Made by a program: the position numbers and the translations under genes. From NCBI GenBank assembly GCA_030612265.1, contig JAUWOE010000015.1, forward strand, positions 1 through 32,180: DNA of 32,180 nt, in the 5' to 3' direction. Below are positions 16,644 to 26,092 of this stretch, in pieces. Numbering within the stretch: position 1 is the first letter of the stretch; each line of letters begins with the position of its first letter. The notes beneath the pieces are model-generated. The model searched no databases, was not told where the DNA came from, and saw nothing but the letters and a program-made list of their open reading frames with translations. The DNA comes from Promethearchaeum sp. GTDB lineage: Archaea; Asgardarchaeota; Lokiarchaeia; Sigyniarchaeales; Promethearchaeaceae.

Positions 16644-17384
16644 ATGGTCTCTACTGTAATATTACAAGTCTATTTGATATATGGTTTGATTTTTATAATG
16701 TTTTCTTACTTCGCTATTAAAGCATTAATTAGAAATCGTAGTAGGATATCCATTACTTTGTCACTTGTATTCATTATACCTGCATTAGGAATATTGACAA
16801 ATATTCTATACAGAACTATCGATACTTACGAATTTAACATAATTGGAAATAAAATTACAATCGTTTTATCTTGTTTGGGATTAATTAATATATATTTCTT
16901 CGTTGAATTGGTTAGCAAATCGCAAGTCAGTTTCAAATTATGGAAACAGATAACAATGTTTGTTATTTACGCTGCTTTGTTATCAGTATTGTTCTTTATT
17001 CCGAATGGGGTGGAGTTTGAATATGATGGAGTTCCGGGGATTGAAGGATATAAGAATCGGGATTTAATTGATTTAGATTTAGGAGTTCCTGTCTGGACAA
17101 CAACCTTCTTTTTGTATGGATTGATCCTTTCTCAAGCTGTCATAATATGGTTGATTTTTATCATTGTTAAACAATATAAAGAATTTGGTAAAGACAGCAT
17201 ATATGGGAGAAAATACATCCAAACTGTTATCGGAATGATTTTAATGGATATTGTTATTGTTGGGAGTTTTGTATTTAATTGGTTAAATACTCCGATAGGG
17301 CGAACAATTAATTTAGTAGCGGGTATTTTTATTTTTCCGGCGGCTATTTTACTTTATTTAGGTTTAAGACAAGAAAAAGAGTAG
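16644..17384 (+). CDS. Seven-transmembrane-helix protein of unknown function
   Basis: The 246-residue protein has about seven hydrophobic segments (near 5-25, 35-55, 68-88, 100-120, 150-180, 190-212 and 218-240), short loops and a charged C-terminus (GLRQEKE). One larger outside-like loop of about 35 residues lies before the fifth helix and contains FEYDGVPGIEGYKNRDL. The pattern resembles the membrane sensor part of 7TM histidine kinases, but no kinase or other output domain is attached. I do not recognise a family. It is 52 bp downstream of the AOR remnant on the same strand and convergent with the giant surface-protein gene. A run of T residues follows the stop. Confidence 0.6.
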   Translation: MVSTVILQVYLIYGLIFIMFSYFAIKALIRNRSRISITLSLVFIIPALGILTNILYRTIDTYEFNIIGNKITIVLSCLGLINIYFFVELVSKSQVSFKLWKQITMFVIYAALLSVLFFIPNGVEFEYDGVPGIEGYKNRDLIDLDLGVPVWTTTFFLYGLILSQAVIIWLIFIIVKQYKEFGKDSIYGRKYIQTVIGMILMDIVIVGSFVFNWLNTPIGRTINLVAGIFIFPAAILLYLGLRQEKE

Positions 17385-17431
17385 AATTTTTTTTTTTATT
17401 TAAATTAAAGGAAAAAAATATACAAAAAAAG
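17385..17431. terminator. Bidirectional T-tract terminator between convergent genes
   Basis: Directly after the plus-strand stop there is a run of eleven T residues. On the minus strand the same gap gives two runs of seven T residues after the stop of the giant protein. Such oligo-T tracts fit archaeal termination for both genes. Confidence 0.5.
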
Positions 17432-20400
17432 CTATATATCTGGCATTAAATTAAGAAGTGTTGCAATAACTTCCCCTATTTCAGTTAGAGAATTGTCTTC
17501 ATTTATCATTTCCTTTGAATGAAGTGAAGTAATAATAGGAACCACAATCGCAATTTTAGTATTTTTCTTCAAGTGTTTTTCATCTAGTGGTCCATTTTTA
17601 TAAATCTCTTTTAGAACTAGCCTTTCATCCTTACTTAACGGATCTATCATTGGTTTAAACTGTTCGATAAGATATTGTGTTCTAGGATTTACTGCAAAAA
17701 CAATTTGCTCCTTTCTTAATTTTTCAACTACATTAAAAGTATCAACTTCCTTTCTGCCATAACCAGCCATTCTCACAATCATTTCTCTTACACGGAATGC
17801 ATTATTGAAAGATGATTCAGCTTCCTTTAACACTAACGCAGATGTAGATTTCTTTTTAACAGTACCCAAATAGTCCTTAGCTTTTGAAGGAATCACATTG
17901 TGTGGATAGAGTAAATCTGCAAATAGAATTTTCTCAATTAATTCTAAAATTGGTTCAGGGCTTGGGATCTTACCAGAGAAATGTTCTAAAGTAGATAAAT
18001 ATTCCCTTTCAAATTCTGCATTGAATTGTCTAATTTTGGAACGTAAGGTCGGACTCGCAGATTTCAATAATAAAACGGCAGTTCTAACATAGTATCCTTC
18101 AATTACCACGATTTTAAATTGTTGGTATGAAAGTTCTTCCAGTCCAGTTTTTTCATCACCTTGCGAAACAAATGCTTTTTGTTGAGATTTTAGTACTTTA
18201 TGACCAATCTCCTTACCGAAGGTTGATATCGCTGATAAAAATCCACTAATTAATGTTGAATCAATTGGAAGTTCAGTGAAAGTTTGTGAAAATATACTGG
18301 TGCTTGTTTCCTTATGTATAATCAAAACATACTGCATATTTTCAATATCTCCAAATCTTCGATGAATATCCAATAAAGCTTGTCTCTGTCGATTACGCTT
18401 AGGAACTACATAACCCCGATAAATACTTAATGAAAGAACAGTTGCAATTCCTAAACCGATTAATATTGCTTGAATATTCTTAACTATTAATATCCCATAA
18501 TTTATAACACTAACATTATAGTAAATATCACTATCAGAAGAACTCACTCCTGCAAATATTCCAGAGCTTAGGAAAACAATTTCAACAGTATATTCACCAG
18601 TGTCTTCAAATTGAATTGCTTTTTCTGCAATTCCTTCCAAATTTGTGACAGCAGTATAATTTGCTATTATATTCGATTCAATATCTCTAACTATGAAAAA
18701 TATATTTTTTCCCTCAATGATTTCATTACTTTCAGTCGTGAGCTTAACTGAAAATGTGAATTCACCTGCAAATTTTTGTTGAAATGTATCGGATAACATT
18801 GTTAATTGAGTAACCATTTGGGGTAGAATTGGTAAGTTCAAATGATAAACAAAACCTGCAATTCTATTTGTTCCTGCAAATGAAATTGTAATATTTAACA
18901 GATTTCCAGATTCTAAAGGAATAGTATAAGCAATTTCAGCATTCGCATTTTCATCGAAGAATTCAGAATAAACGTAATGACCATTTTCAGAATCATAAAT
19001 TATATCAAATGGAATACCATAAAAAGTCTCGTTAGTTGATGAATTCACAAAATCTGCAGAGATAATTAATTGGATCTCTTGCCCAATTCGAAAAGTATCA
19101 GATGAAACACTAACATCTAAAATACTTTCCCATTTGGGTAAAATATCTAAGGTTATACTCTTGTTTGCATAATCTACTTTAGAAGTTCCTGCGTATTCTA
19201 TAAGAAATGTGATATTTTTGAAACCATCTGCAATTTCAGATATATAATATACTAAAGAACCATTTTGATTTACAGTAATCTGTTGAATAAATGCCGGATT
19301 TTGATAATTCTCGTCGTACCAAGATGTTAGCGTTAAATAAATCCCCGAATATTGGGTATATTCGGTAATATTAATTGAACCGAAAATATCTGCATCATAG
19401 CCAACCTGCATCTCAGATGAAGCACTAACATTTACAGAACATTCCCATTTTGATGATATATTTAAAGTTAATTCTTCACTTTCATATGCTACAGTAGAGG
19501 TTCCTGCGTAATCCATAAAAAATGTTATGTTATCGTGTCCATCTTCAAGTTCAGAGATATAATAGCTTAAAATACCGTTTTGATTTACAGCAAGCTGTTG
19601 AATAAATGTGGGATTTTGATAATTACCATCGTACCATGAGATCAACGTTAGATATATTCCTGAATATTGTGAGACATCTGTAATATTAATGGTTCCTAAT
19701 ATAGTTATATTATATCCAACACGTAATTCAGATGTATAATTTAACAACAAATCAACCGGTATCTTTCCCAATACAGTTTTTGAAACATAATTTGTGCAGC
19801 TCTTTACCGTGCTATTACCATTGTAAGTCGCGTTTATCTCAATTAATTTACCTGCATAATTATAAGGGATAATTTGTGAAAATGTGACTATTCCATTTGA
19901 ATCTGTTGTTTCTACAATATTAAATTCGTCTCCGTCTTCATAATTTATGGATATGAATATATCAGAATCAGGAATTGATGAATTATCAATCATCATTAAA
20001 TTAACTTGAATATCCAATGATGACCCTATCCGAATATTCTCGGGTATATTTAAGGAAATTTTTGTTGTGTTTTTGGAAAAGATTTCTAATCCATAATGGA
20101 CCCATGAAGCATTAGCACAATTTATTTTTGAAGCATTGACCGTAAAATTATAAAGACCAGGTAGAACATAATCGGTTTCAGTTTCAAATTCGATTTCTGC
20201 ATAATAAACTCCTGAAAAGATAAATGTAAAATTTCCAGATAGTGCAATTGTACTTCCATTTAATAATGCCCAAGTTAAGTTTGCATCATTTAAAGGTAGA
20301 TGATTATTTGGATCCAGAACATTTAGATAATTTGCATAGAATTCAAAACTTCCGCCTTCATATAGCTCCGCACTTATACTTGATGCATCAATATCAGTCA

Positions 20401-23400
20401 GAATTGGGAGAATTTCTGTTGTTACTTCTATATACGTTGAATCATAACCATCAACTGAGGCAGAAATTGTAAGAGTATAATTGAACTGTACCGAACCTGT
20501 AGCATTTAATCCAGTTGCATCAATGGTTATATTATAAAGACCTTTGTCTTCGGCATTTTGTGTTTCTCGATATATTTCATCACCGTAAAAGACATTATCA
20601 GTTCCATTGAATTTACCAGATACTATTGCATTTTCAAGAGGAGCTTGATTCGAATTATTAGTTATACTAACTTGAATAACTGAAAGTGAAGTGTCATTAA
20701 CATAGGGTAAATTATCAGAATTCATATAAGCAGAATAAATTGTAGTATTCGTTGCACCTGAAGTAATATTTAAATCAATTGGAAATCCAGTCAAGTTAAT
20801 CCAAGAATCCAATCTCTGATCATCGAAGAAAGGTTTTTCGATCATTATATAAACGAAATAGTTTTCAACAGGAACAGACCGTGTTTTAAAACGTAGAGTA
20901 TAATTACCTTCCGCATTGAATGCTGGATCCTCATAGATATCATCTATTAAATATTGATACGGTGGCCAATCAGTCCCCCATTTATTATCTGATAGATCTC
21001 TATAAAGCGTAATATAATTTTCAGCAAAAGATATAGCTCCATCAGATTGTGAAAAATTTAAGTAAAATTCACCAAGATCACCTGAATTAATTTCTCCAGG
21101 TTCATATATTAATGTAGCAGCCGAGGTCCGCCACACTTCAAAATACGAAGTTTTGATTCCAACTCGTAAAGTTTGATTACTTTCATCATTTGTATCATTC
21201 CATATTCCTAAAATTTGATAATTACCAACACCCATAGAATCGTTTACTGTCCAAGGCATTGTTAAATTATCCGTTTCAGTTGGAAAATATTTTGGAAAAT
21301 TATATATCCATGAACCAGAAGCATTTCTAACGCTTACATTATAATGACCTGGGATACCAAGAAAACTACTTTGATTAGCTATAATATTTGTTTGATTAGT
21401 ATCATAGAATTTAGTTGATGTACTAGATTGATGTTCAATTTCTAAATTACTTAAATAATTTGGAGATGTAAATGATAAAACCCAAGTACCGTTTATCAAT
21501 GAGCCAGGATATTGAGGGCTATCTGTTGAGGCATTAGCAATAGTAAAATTTTGATAATTTCCTGAATTTGCCGTCCCGTTTGAGCGAATTCCCGTAGCGT
21601 AATTTGGATTGAGCCTTCCTAAAGGATCCCAACCTCCAGTCCAATTCCAATCTAATGAATCCTTCCCCAGATTATCCCAAGCGGGGAGATCAATTATTGT
21701 AAAATTATATCCTATAGGAATATAATTTTCATAGGGTTCATCTCTTAATTGGTCAAATGTATTAGTATTATCGAAGGTTACGTTCCAATGAATCCTGTCG
21801 ATTGGGTTATCATCAACATTTGTTAGGTAATAACTGGCTTCTGCATTATTTTCCCTTAATCTATCTATATACATCAAACTCTCGAATTCTAGTTTTGAAC
21901 TATTGTAATTTGTATTGGTTACATTAAAAGCTAAAGTAAAACTGTTGGTGGTATCATTATAGGGATCTGTGGTAATAAATTCAAAATCTGTTTGATCATT
22001 CCATTTAGTTCCATTCCATCTTTGAAGCCCTGCTATTGATAAATCATCGACTTTATATATTGGTTTTAATGTTAGATCATCGAACTTAACAAGAAAAGTC
22101 TCTTTACATGTTTTAAATGGATTTAAGTTTATCATCCCGATTGAGAAAATAATTGAATCATTAGAATTTAGAATATTTTTAAATCGGGAAGTTATATCAA
22201 ATTGAAAATTAATAGGATCATCAGATTCCGCTGTAAAATTATCATTTAACCAAATTAGTGGGTAAAAAATTTCTTCACCTGTGCCTTTGTCTCCAAGATA
22301 TACAAATAGTAACCAATATTCCAGATCTTCTGGTGATTTGAAATTTTCTACAGTGCATTCAAAACCAAATTCTCCAATTTTATATTGATCTTCTTCAATC
22401 GCTCTGATTGCTATTAAATCAAAAATTACTCTCACCTCATCATCAGTTTCGTTTATATTTGCCATCCAAATCCCAAAATCCAACGCATGATTAGTAATAT
22501 TTAGATTTAAATTGTCTGTTATATCAAATATTCGATACACAAAATCATGCGTTTCAATTTTAGAAGTTTCATTATCATATTCAATAGCTGTAGCGGAGGC
22601 ATTTTCGTATTCATTTCCAAAAGTATCTTTTCTTCCATCGACATAGTTATCATCAATTCGACAAATCACAGCAAAATCATCATCTACTTCATATCCAAGG
22701 TTTTCCACTCTCCACCCGACAATTAACTCTACTTTTTTGGGTATAAATGAGGTTTCCCAACCAAAATTTGTTTCCCACGCAATGGAAGGATTTCCTAAAG
22801 TATATTGGCTCGTCCCTGCTTTAATATAAGCTTGTAAATTACCAACATTCCACTGAAGATCAACAGTAGCAGTATCGGTTATTCCTCCATAAGGATTATT
22901 ATAATTCTTTTCCCATCCGGGATCTTCATCAAACTCTTCCCATATTGGATGTTGAGTATCTCCTTGATATACGAAGTCGGTTTCCCAAATAGAATGTTCA
23001 TTGCTTGGTTTGTCAATTTCTTGATACCACTGTGAATAAGCTTGATATGGAACCGAAGGATTTGCCGGTTCTCCATCTCCCATAATAACTAGTTCTTCGC
23101 TGTCAATATAATTTATAAAACCAAAACTTAAAGGATCTTGATATTTATAATAATTCGAAAAGTGGTTCCAAGGACCACCATCAGTAATATAATTATCATC
23201 CAACAGTTCGTGACTCTTATATAATGCAGAAATATTTACATATTCATGATTGAAATCCCATCCGTTTGGAACTTCAAGAGTCATATTTTCATTATCAATA
23301 TCAAGAATAGTTTTTTGATTATGTAGCGGATCAACAAATGGTGCTTGACTGATTATCGATTCTGAAACGTTGAATTGAGAAACATTATTTCCAATAATTG

Positions 23401-23611
23401 TGATAGGATCAATTATAGGTACAGATTCTTCTTGAGTTTGTGGTGAAATTGAAAAATCTTGAATTTCTGAATTTTCATTTGAAATAAAATCATCATTTGA
23501 TATATTTTGAACACTTCCCAGATTAGAATAGCTGTTCAATGGCAAGAAACCGAATAAGAATATGAGAACTGTCAAAGTTTTCATGAGTTGTTTAATTTTT
23601 TTATTTTTCAT
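17432..23611 (-). CDS. Giant (2059-residue) membrane-anchored surface protein with Ig-like repeats, cytoplasmic longin/roadblock-like domain and winged helix
   Basis: Residues 1-30 form a signal peptide (basic start, TLTVLIFLFGFLPL core). Residues about 30-1700 are extracellular: rich in Asn/Thr/Ser with very many N-x-S/T glycosylation sequons, and made of beta-sandwich, Ig-like modules, including two near-identical tandem 105-residue repeats at about 1284-1493. One transmembrane helix (about 1708-1731; AILIGLGIATVLSLSIY) is followed by the basic VVPKRNRQRQ stop-transfer signal. The cytoplasmic 330 residues start with an alpha/beta domain (about 1757-1870; YVLIIHKETSTSIFSQTF, GFLSAISTFGKEIG) resembling Asgard longin/roadblock-like domains. 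They end with a winged-helix-like unit (about 1998-2055; LVLKEIYKNGPLDEKHL). I infer an adhesin or receptor that could signal inward. AAAGGGGA precedes the ATG by 10 bases. Confidence 0.8.
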   Translation of the reverse strand: MKNKKIKQLMKTLTVLIFLFGFLPLNSYSNLGSVQNISNDDFISNENSEIQDFSISPQTQEESVPIIDPITIIGNNVSQFNVSESIISQAPFVDPLHNQKTILDIDNENMTLEVPNGWDFNHEYVNISALYKSHELLDDNYITDGGPWNHFSNYYKYQDPLSFGFINYIDSEELVIMGDGEPANPSVPYQAYSQWYQEIDKPSNEHSIWETDFVYQGDTQHPIWEEFDEDPGWEKNYNNPYGGITDTATVDLQWNVGNLQAYIKAGTSQYTLGNPSIAWETNFGWETSFIPKKVELIVGWRVENLGYEVDDDFAVICRIDDNYVDGRKDTFGNEYENASATAIEYDNETSKIETHDFVYRIFDITDNLNLNITNHALDFGIWMANINETDDEVRVIFDLIAIRAIEEDQYKIGEFGFECTVENFKSPEDLEYWLLFVYLGDKGTGEEIFYPLIWLNDNFTAESDDPINFQFDITSRFKNILNSNDSIIFSIGMINLNPFKTCKETFLVKFDDLTLKPIYKVDDLSIAGLQRWNGTKWNDQTDFEFITTDPYNDTTNSFTLAFNVTNTNYNSSKLEFESLMYIDRLRENNAEASYYLTNVDDNPIDRIHWNVTFDNTNTFDQLRDEPYENYIPIGYNFTIIDLPAWDNLGKDSLDWNWTGGWDPLGRLNPNYATGIRSNGTANSGNYQNFTIANASTDSPQYPGSLINGTWVLSFTSPNYLSNLEIEHQSSTSTKFYDTNQTNIIANQSSFLGIPGHYNVSVRNASGSWIYNFPKYFPTETDNLTMPWTVNDSMGVGNYQILGIWNDTNDESNQTLRVGIKTSYFEVWRTSAATLIYEPGEINSGDLGEFYLNFSQSDGAISFAENYITLYRDLSDNKWGTDWPPYQYLIDDIYEDPAFNAEGNYTLRFKTRSVPVENYFVYIMIEKPFFDDQRLDSWINLTGFPIDLNITSGATNTTIYSAYMNSDNLPYVNDTSLSVIQVSITNNSNQAPLENAIVSGKFNGTDNVFYGDEIYRETQNAEDKGLYNITIDATGLNATGSVQFNYTLTISASVDGYDSTYIEVTTEILPILTDIDASSISAELYEGGSFEFYANYLNVLDPNNHLPLNDANLTWALLNGSTIALSGNFTFIFSGVYYAEIEFETETDYVLPGLYNFTVNASKINCANASWVHYGLEIFSKNTTKISLNIPENIRIGSSLDIQVNLMMIDNSSIPDSDIFISINYEDGDEFNIVETTDSNGIVTFSQIIPYNYAGKLIEINATYNGNSTVKSCTNYVSKTVLGKIPVDLLLNYTSELRVGYNITILGTINITDVSQYSGIYLTLISWYDGNYQNPTFIQQLAVNQNGILSYYISELEDGHDNITFFMDYAGTSTVAYESEELTLNISSKWECSVNVSASSEMQVGYDADIFGSINITEYTQYSGIYLTLTSWYDENYQNPAFIQQITVNQNGSLVYYISEIADGFKNITFLIEYAGTSKVDYANKSITLDILPKWESILDVSVSSDTFRIGQEIQLIISADFVNSSTNETFYGIPFDIIYDSENGHYVYSEFFDENANAEIAYTIPLESGNLLNITISFAGTNRIAGFVYHLNLPILPQMVTQLTMLSDTFQQKFAGEFTFSVKLTTESNEIIEGKNIFFIVRDIESNIIANYTAVTNLEGIAEKAIQFEDTGEYTVEIVFLSSGIFAGVSSSDSDIYYNVSVINYGILIVKNIQAILIGLGIATVLSLSIYRGYVVPKRNRQRQALLDIHRRFGDIENMQYVLIIHKETSTSIFSQTFTELPIDSTLISGFLSAISTFGKEIGHKVLKSQQKAFVSQGDEKTGLEELSYQQFKIVVIEGYYVRTAVLLLKSASPTLRSKIRQFNAEFEREYLSTLEHFSGKIPSPEPILELIEKILFADLLYPHNVIPSKAKDYLGTVKKKSTSALVLKEAESSFNNAFRVREMIVRMAGYGRKEVDTFNVVEKLRKEQIVFAVNPRTQYLIEQFKPMIDPLSKDERLVLKEIYKNGPLDEKHLKKNTKIAIVVPIITSLHSKEMINEDNSLTEIGEVIATLLNLMPDI
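19132..19761 (-). repeat. Tandem pair of 315-bp in-frame repeats inside the giant surface-protein gene
   Basis: Two adjacent copies (about 19447-19761 and 19132-19446) encode matching 105-residue modules with the shared core TQYSGIYLTL / SQYSGIYLTL, SWYD, NYQNP, FIQQ and VNQNG, each ending in a KWE junction. DNA identity stays high, for example the stretch encoding GIYLTL-SWYD-NYQNP. A third, more diverged unit follows after the second KWE. The pattern indicates recent duplication of an Ig-like domain. Confidence 0.8.
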
Positions 23612-23621
23612 TATTGATTAT

Positions 23622-23629
23622 TCCCCTTT
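23622..23629 (-). promoter_or_regulatory. Strong Shine-Dalgarno site of the giant surface-protein gene
   Basis: On the minus strand AAAGGGGA lies 10 bases upstream of the ATG at 23611. It is one of the best Shine-Dalgarno matches in the window and fixes the start in front of the signal peptide. Confidence 0.55.
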
Positions 23630-23830
23630 ATCGATATCAAATTGATTCAAAATGCCTTTTTAAATAAATTTTCAAATCAATTTCTGATAAAAAAAATTCT
23701 ATATAATATATGCAGATTTTTAATCAATTAAATTTATAGGAATTTTTAATTAGAGACATTTTGAATTGACAACAAGATATTAAAATAATGTAAAGTAAAA
23801 TTGAAAAACTGCTAAAAATTCATTTCAATA

Positions 23831-24520
23831 ATGGAGAATTACAAGAAAGAATTCATTAGTTTCATGATTGAATCTGGGGTGTTATTATTTGGAGATTTTA
23901 TAACAAAAAGTGGGCGAAAAACACCCTTTTTTATAAATACGGGGAATTACAACACAGGAAACCAAATGAAGAAGCTTGGAAATTTTTACGCAGCTGCCAT
24001 AAATGCGAATTTCAGTATTGAAGAAGTTCAAGTATTATTCGGTCCTGCATACAAAGGAATTCCTCTAACTATAACAACTTCTATTGCGTTAGGAAATGAA
24101 TTTAATAGTGATGTCTCTTTTTGCTTTAACAGAAAAGAATCCAAACTTCATGGTGAAAGAGGAGAATTTATTGGAAAGAAATTGGAAAATGGAGATAAAA
24201 TAATTATTGTAGAAGACGTTATAACTTCAGGTATTTCTGTTCGTCAATCTATTTCAATGTTAAATAAAGCTGCGTTTGTTCATATTATTGGATTGGTAGT
24301 ATCTGTTGATCGAATGGAAAAAGGTCTCACTGAAAAGAATGCTCTGAAAGAATTGCGAGATCAATACAATTTTAAGACATGCGCAATAGTTACCCTTGAT
24401 GAAATTATTGAATTTCTTCATAATAAAGAAATTAATGGCAAAGTATACATTGATGATGAAATGAAGGGCAAAATTGATGAATATAGGGCAAAATACGGTG
24501 TAAATGATGAAGAAACCTAA
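23831..24520 (+). CDS. pyrE: Orotate phosphoribosyltransferase
   Basis: This is the fifth step of pyrimidine synthesis: orotate plus PRPP gives orotidine monophosphate, in the cytoplasm. The 229 residues carry the family marks: KSGRKTPFFINTG near the N-terminus, LFGPAYKGIPL (orotate/PRPP contact), FNRKESKLHGERG (the flexible catalytic loop) and the PRPP-binding motif IIIVEDVITSG. The length and the FNRKE-type loop fit the bacterial/eukaryotic-like PyrE subgroup, longer than the 180-residue form common in many archaea. The last 17 bp overlap the signal peptidase gene, which suggests co-transcription and translational coupling. No other pyr gene is in the window. Confidence 0.93.
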   Translation: MENYKKEFISFMIESGVLLFGDFITKSGRKTPFFINTGNYNTGNQMKKLGNFYAAAINANFSIEEVQVLFGPAYKGIPLTITTSIALGNEFNSDVSFCFNRKESKLHGERGEFIGKKLENGDKIIIVEDVITSGISVRQSISMLNKAAFVHIIGLVVSVDRMEKGLTEKNALKELRDQYNFKTCAIVTLDEIIEFLHNKEINGKVYIDDEMKGKIDEYRAKYGVNDEET

Positions 24521-25169
24521 GATAAATATCTCAAAGAAACAAAAAAAAGAAGCAATTATTGCATTGGTGATGATTGTAGTAGCTGTCGGAGGAACTTTTG
24601 GTTTTCTAGGAATTTTAAGACTGAGCTTACAAACGGAGCATCCTCTGGTTGTAGTAATTTCACCATCAATGGAACCCACTATTGAAATTGGAGACCTATT
24701 GGTTATTCAGGGTGTAAATGCTTCTGAAATTGAAATTGGAGATATAATTCTCTTCGATTCCTTTGGATTATGGTCTAAGCCGGTGGTAAACGAACCTATT
24801 GTTCATAGGGTTGTAAATAGAACTTACATTGATTCCGAGAAAAGATGGTATTTTTATACCTTAGGGGATAATAATCACGGCGATATTGACCCTCCCGATG
24901 GTAATGTCACCGAAATCCCCGTTCCTGAAGAGAGAGTTTTTGGAATTGTGATAAAAATTATTCCAAATATAGGAAAAGTTAAAATATGGATGGATGAGAT
25001 TCCTGGTTTATCTACGATAATTCTGGTAGGGTTGAGCATCGCGTTATTAATATCGATAGTTTGGGATTTAACCCATCCTGAAAAAGATGAAGAAAAAATA
25101 GAAGAAGAATTAGAAGACACAGCAAATATTGAACCTGATGCAAAGTCAGAGGTTGATTTAGGAATTTAA
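24504..25169 (+). CDS. Signal peptidase I, archaeal/ER type (S26B)
   Basis: The enzyme removes signal peptides from secreted proteins at the outer face of the membrane. A transmembrane helix (about 17-40) is followed by VISPSMEPTI with the catalytic Ser55, then VHRVV with His101, which replaces the bacterial Lys in archaeal and ER (Sec11) enzymes, then GDNNHGDID with the conserved aspartates (122-129). A second helix near 168-187 and an acidic tail of about 35 residues follow. Two-helix topology with a long acidic cytoplasmic tail is unusual but known in archaea. The gene starts inside the end of pyrE at ATGATG (24504/24507). It converges on the alpha/beta hydrolase gene, overlapping by 4 bp. 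The window's exported proteins would be its substrates. Confidence 0.9.
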   Translation: MMKKPKINISKKQKKEAIIALVMIVVAVGGTFGFLGILRLSLQTEHPLVVVISPSMEPTIEIGDLLVIQGVNASEIEIGDIILFDSFGLWSKPVVNEPIVHRVVNRTYIDSEKRWYFYTLGDNNHGDIDPPDGNVTEIPVPEERVFGIVIKIIPNIGKVKIWMDEIPGLSTIILVGLSIALLISIVWDLTHPEKDEEKIEEELEDTANIEPDAKSEVDLGI

Positions 25170-26050
25170 TTTTCTAATTGCTCTAAGAAAAAAGTTGTAA
25201 TTTTTTTTGCTATTTCTTTTCCTTGAACATCCAATGTCATACTATGATCAGAATCATTAAACCACGCAATTTCTACACTTCCAATGGTTTTTTCTTTAAT
25301 AATTTCAGGTACAACGGGATCAATTGCACTATCATTCTTAGAATGACATACCAATATAGGACATTTTATTTTATTCAGATTATTTTGCACGTTTTTTGCT
25401 AGTTTTCGCAATTCATTAGCCGATTTAAAACTCTCAAATGAATATTCCTCATTGAAAAAACTTTGATTCGTCTTTTTCTTGCGGAAAATATTCATAAATC
25501 CTAAAAGAGGACCGATAATGTTAACAAAGGGGGGTAGTTTAATTGCAGGAGCAGTTACTGCACAAGCATCCACAAGTCCTTCGGAAGCTGCATAGATTGC
25601 TAATGCACCGCCCATAGATTGTCCATAGATGAATACTTTTTGATAAAATTTCCGAGCTTGTGTAATTTCGCGTCGAACTGCAGAGATCCAGTCTGTATAT
25701 TTAATTTTAGATAAATTTTCCTTAGCTACAATATTATCTTTAAATCCATGACCTGGCAATAAAGGTCCTGCAGAATCTATGCCATTTTGAAAAATAGCAT
25801 CTCCTACCGGTTTTGATTCATAAGTTGTAGCCGTCCACCCATGAAGGCAAATTACAATTGATTTATCTTTATTTTTCATATTTTCATTTTTTAACCAGAA
25901 AGAATTTGAATATCGAAGAAGTGTTTGGTTAGTACTCCCAATTTTACCATCAAATGCTGACAACCAAAACACATTTTGCATATTGGAATATAGGTAAATT
26001 TCCCTATATTCTTTTATTATCTTAAAACAGTCGAAAATAATAAAAAACAT
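25166..26050 (-). CDS. Alpha/beta hydrolase (serine aminopeptidase / monoacylglycerol lipase-like)
   Basis: All parts of an alpha/beta-hydrolase active site are visible: the oxyanion region LHGWTATTYE, PLLPGHGF, the nucleophile elbow GQSMGGA (Ser), the acid Asp in NDSAIDP and the His in DSDHSM. The best family fit is the carboxylesterase/monoglyceride-lipase group, which cleaves esters of short or medium acyl chains. No signal peptide is convincing. The first 23 residues of the ORF (MFFIIFDCFKII...) look like translated AT-rich leader, and Met24 (MQNVFWLSAF, start 25981) is a likely alternative start. It is 42 bp downstream of the 942-residue exoprotein gene on the same strand. The natural substrate is unknown. 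Confidence 0.85.
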   Translation of the reverse strand: MFFIIFDCFKIIKEYREIYLYSNMQNVFWLSAFDGKIGSTNQTLLRYSNSFWLKNENMKNKDKSIVICLHGWTATTYESKPVGDAIFQNGIDSAGPLLPGHGFKDNIVAKENLSKIKYTDWISAVRREITQARKFYQKVFIYGQSMGGALAIYAASEGLVDACAVTAPAIKLPPFVNIIGPLLGFMNIFRKKKTNQSFFNEEYSFESFKSANELRKLAKNVQNNLNKIKCPILVCHSKNDSAIDPVVPEIIKEKTIGSVEIAWFNDSDHSMTLDVQGKEIAKKITTFFLEQLEN

Positions 26051-26092
26051 AAAAAAAAATTTACAAAATTGGTAATAAAAAAAAACTGAAAA
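26051..26092 (-). terminator. T-tracts after the 942-residue exoprotein gene
   Basis: Read on the minus strand this gap holds one run of nine to ten T residues and a second of nine T residues directly after the stop codon. They would terminate the exoprotein transcript and so may separate it from the hydrolase gene. Confidence 0.45.

Noticed and set aside
24260-24679. Minus-strand 139-residue ORF across pyrE and the signal peptidase gene
   Set aside because: Antisense shadow of two well-supported genes.
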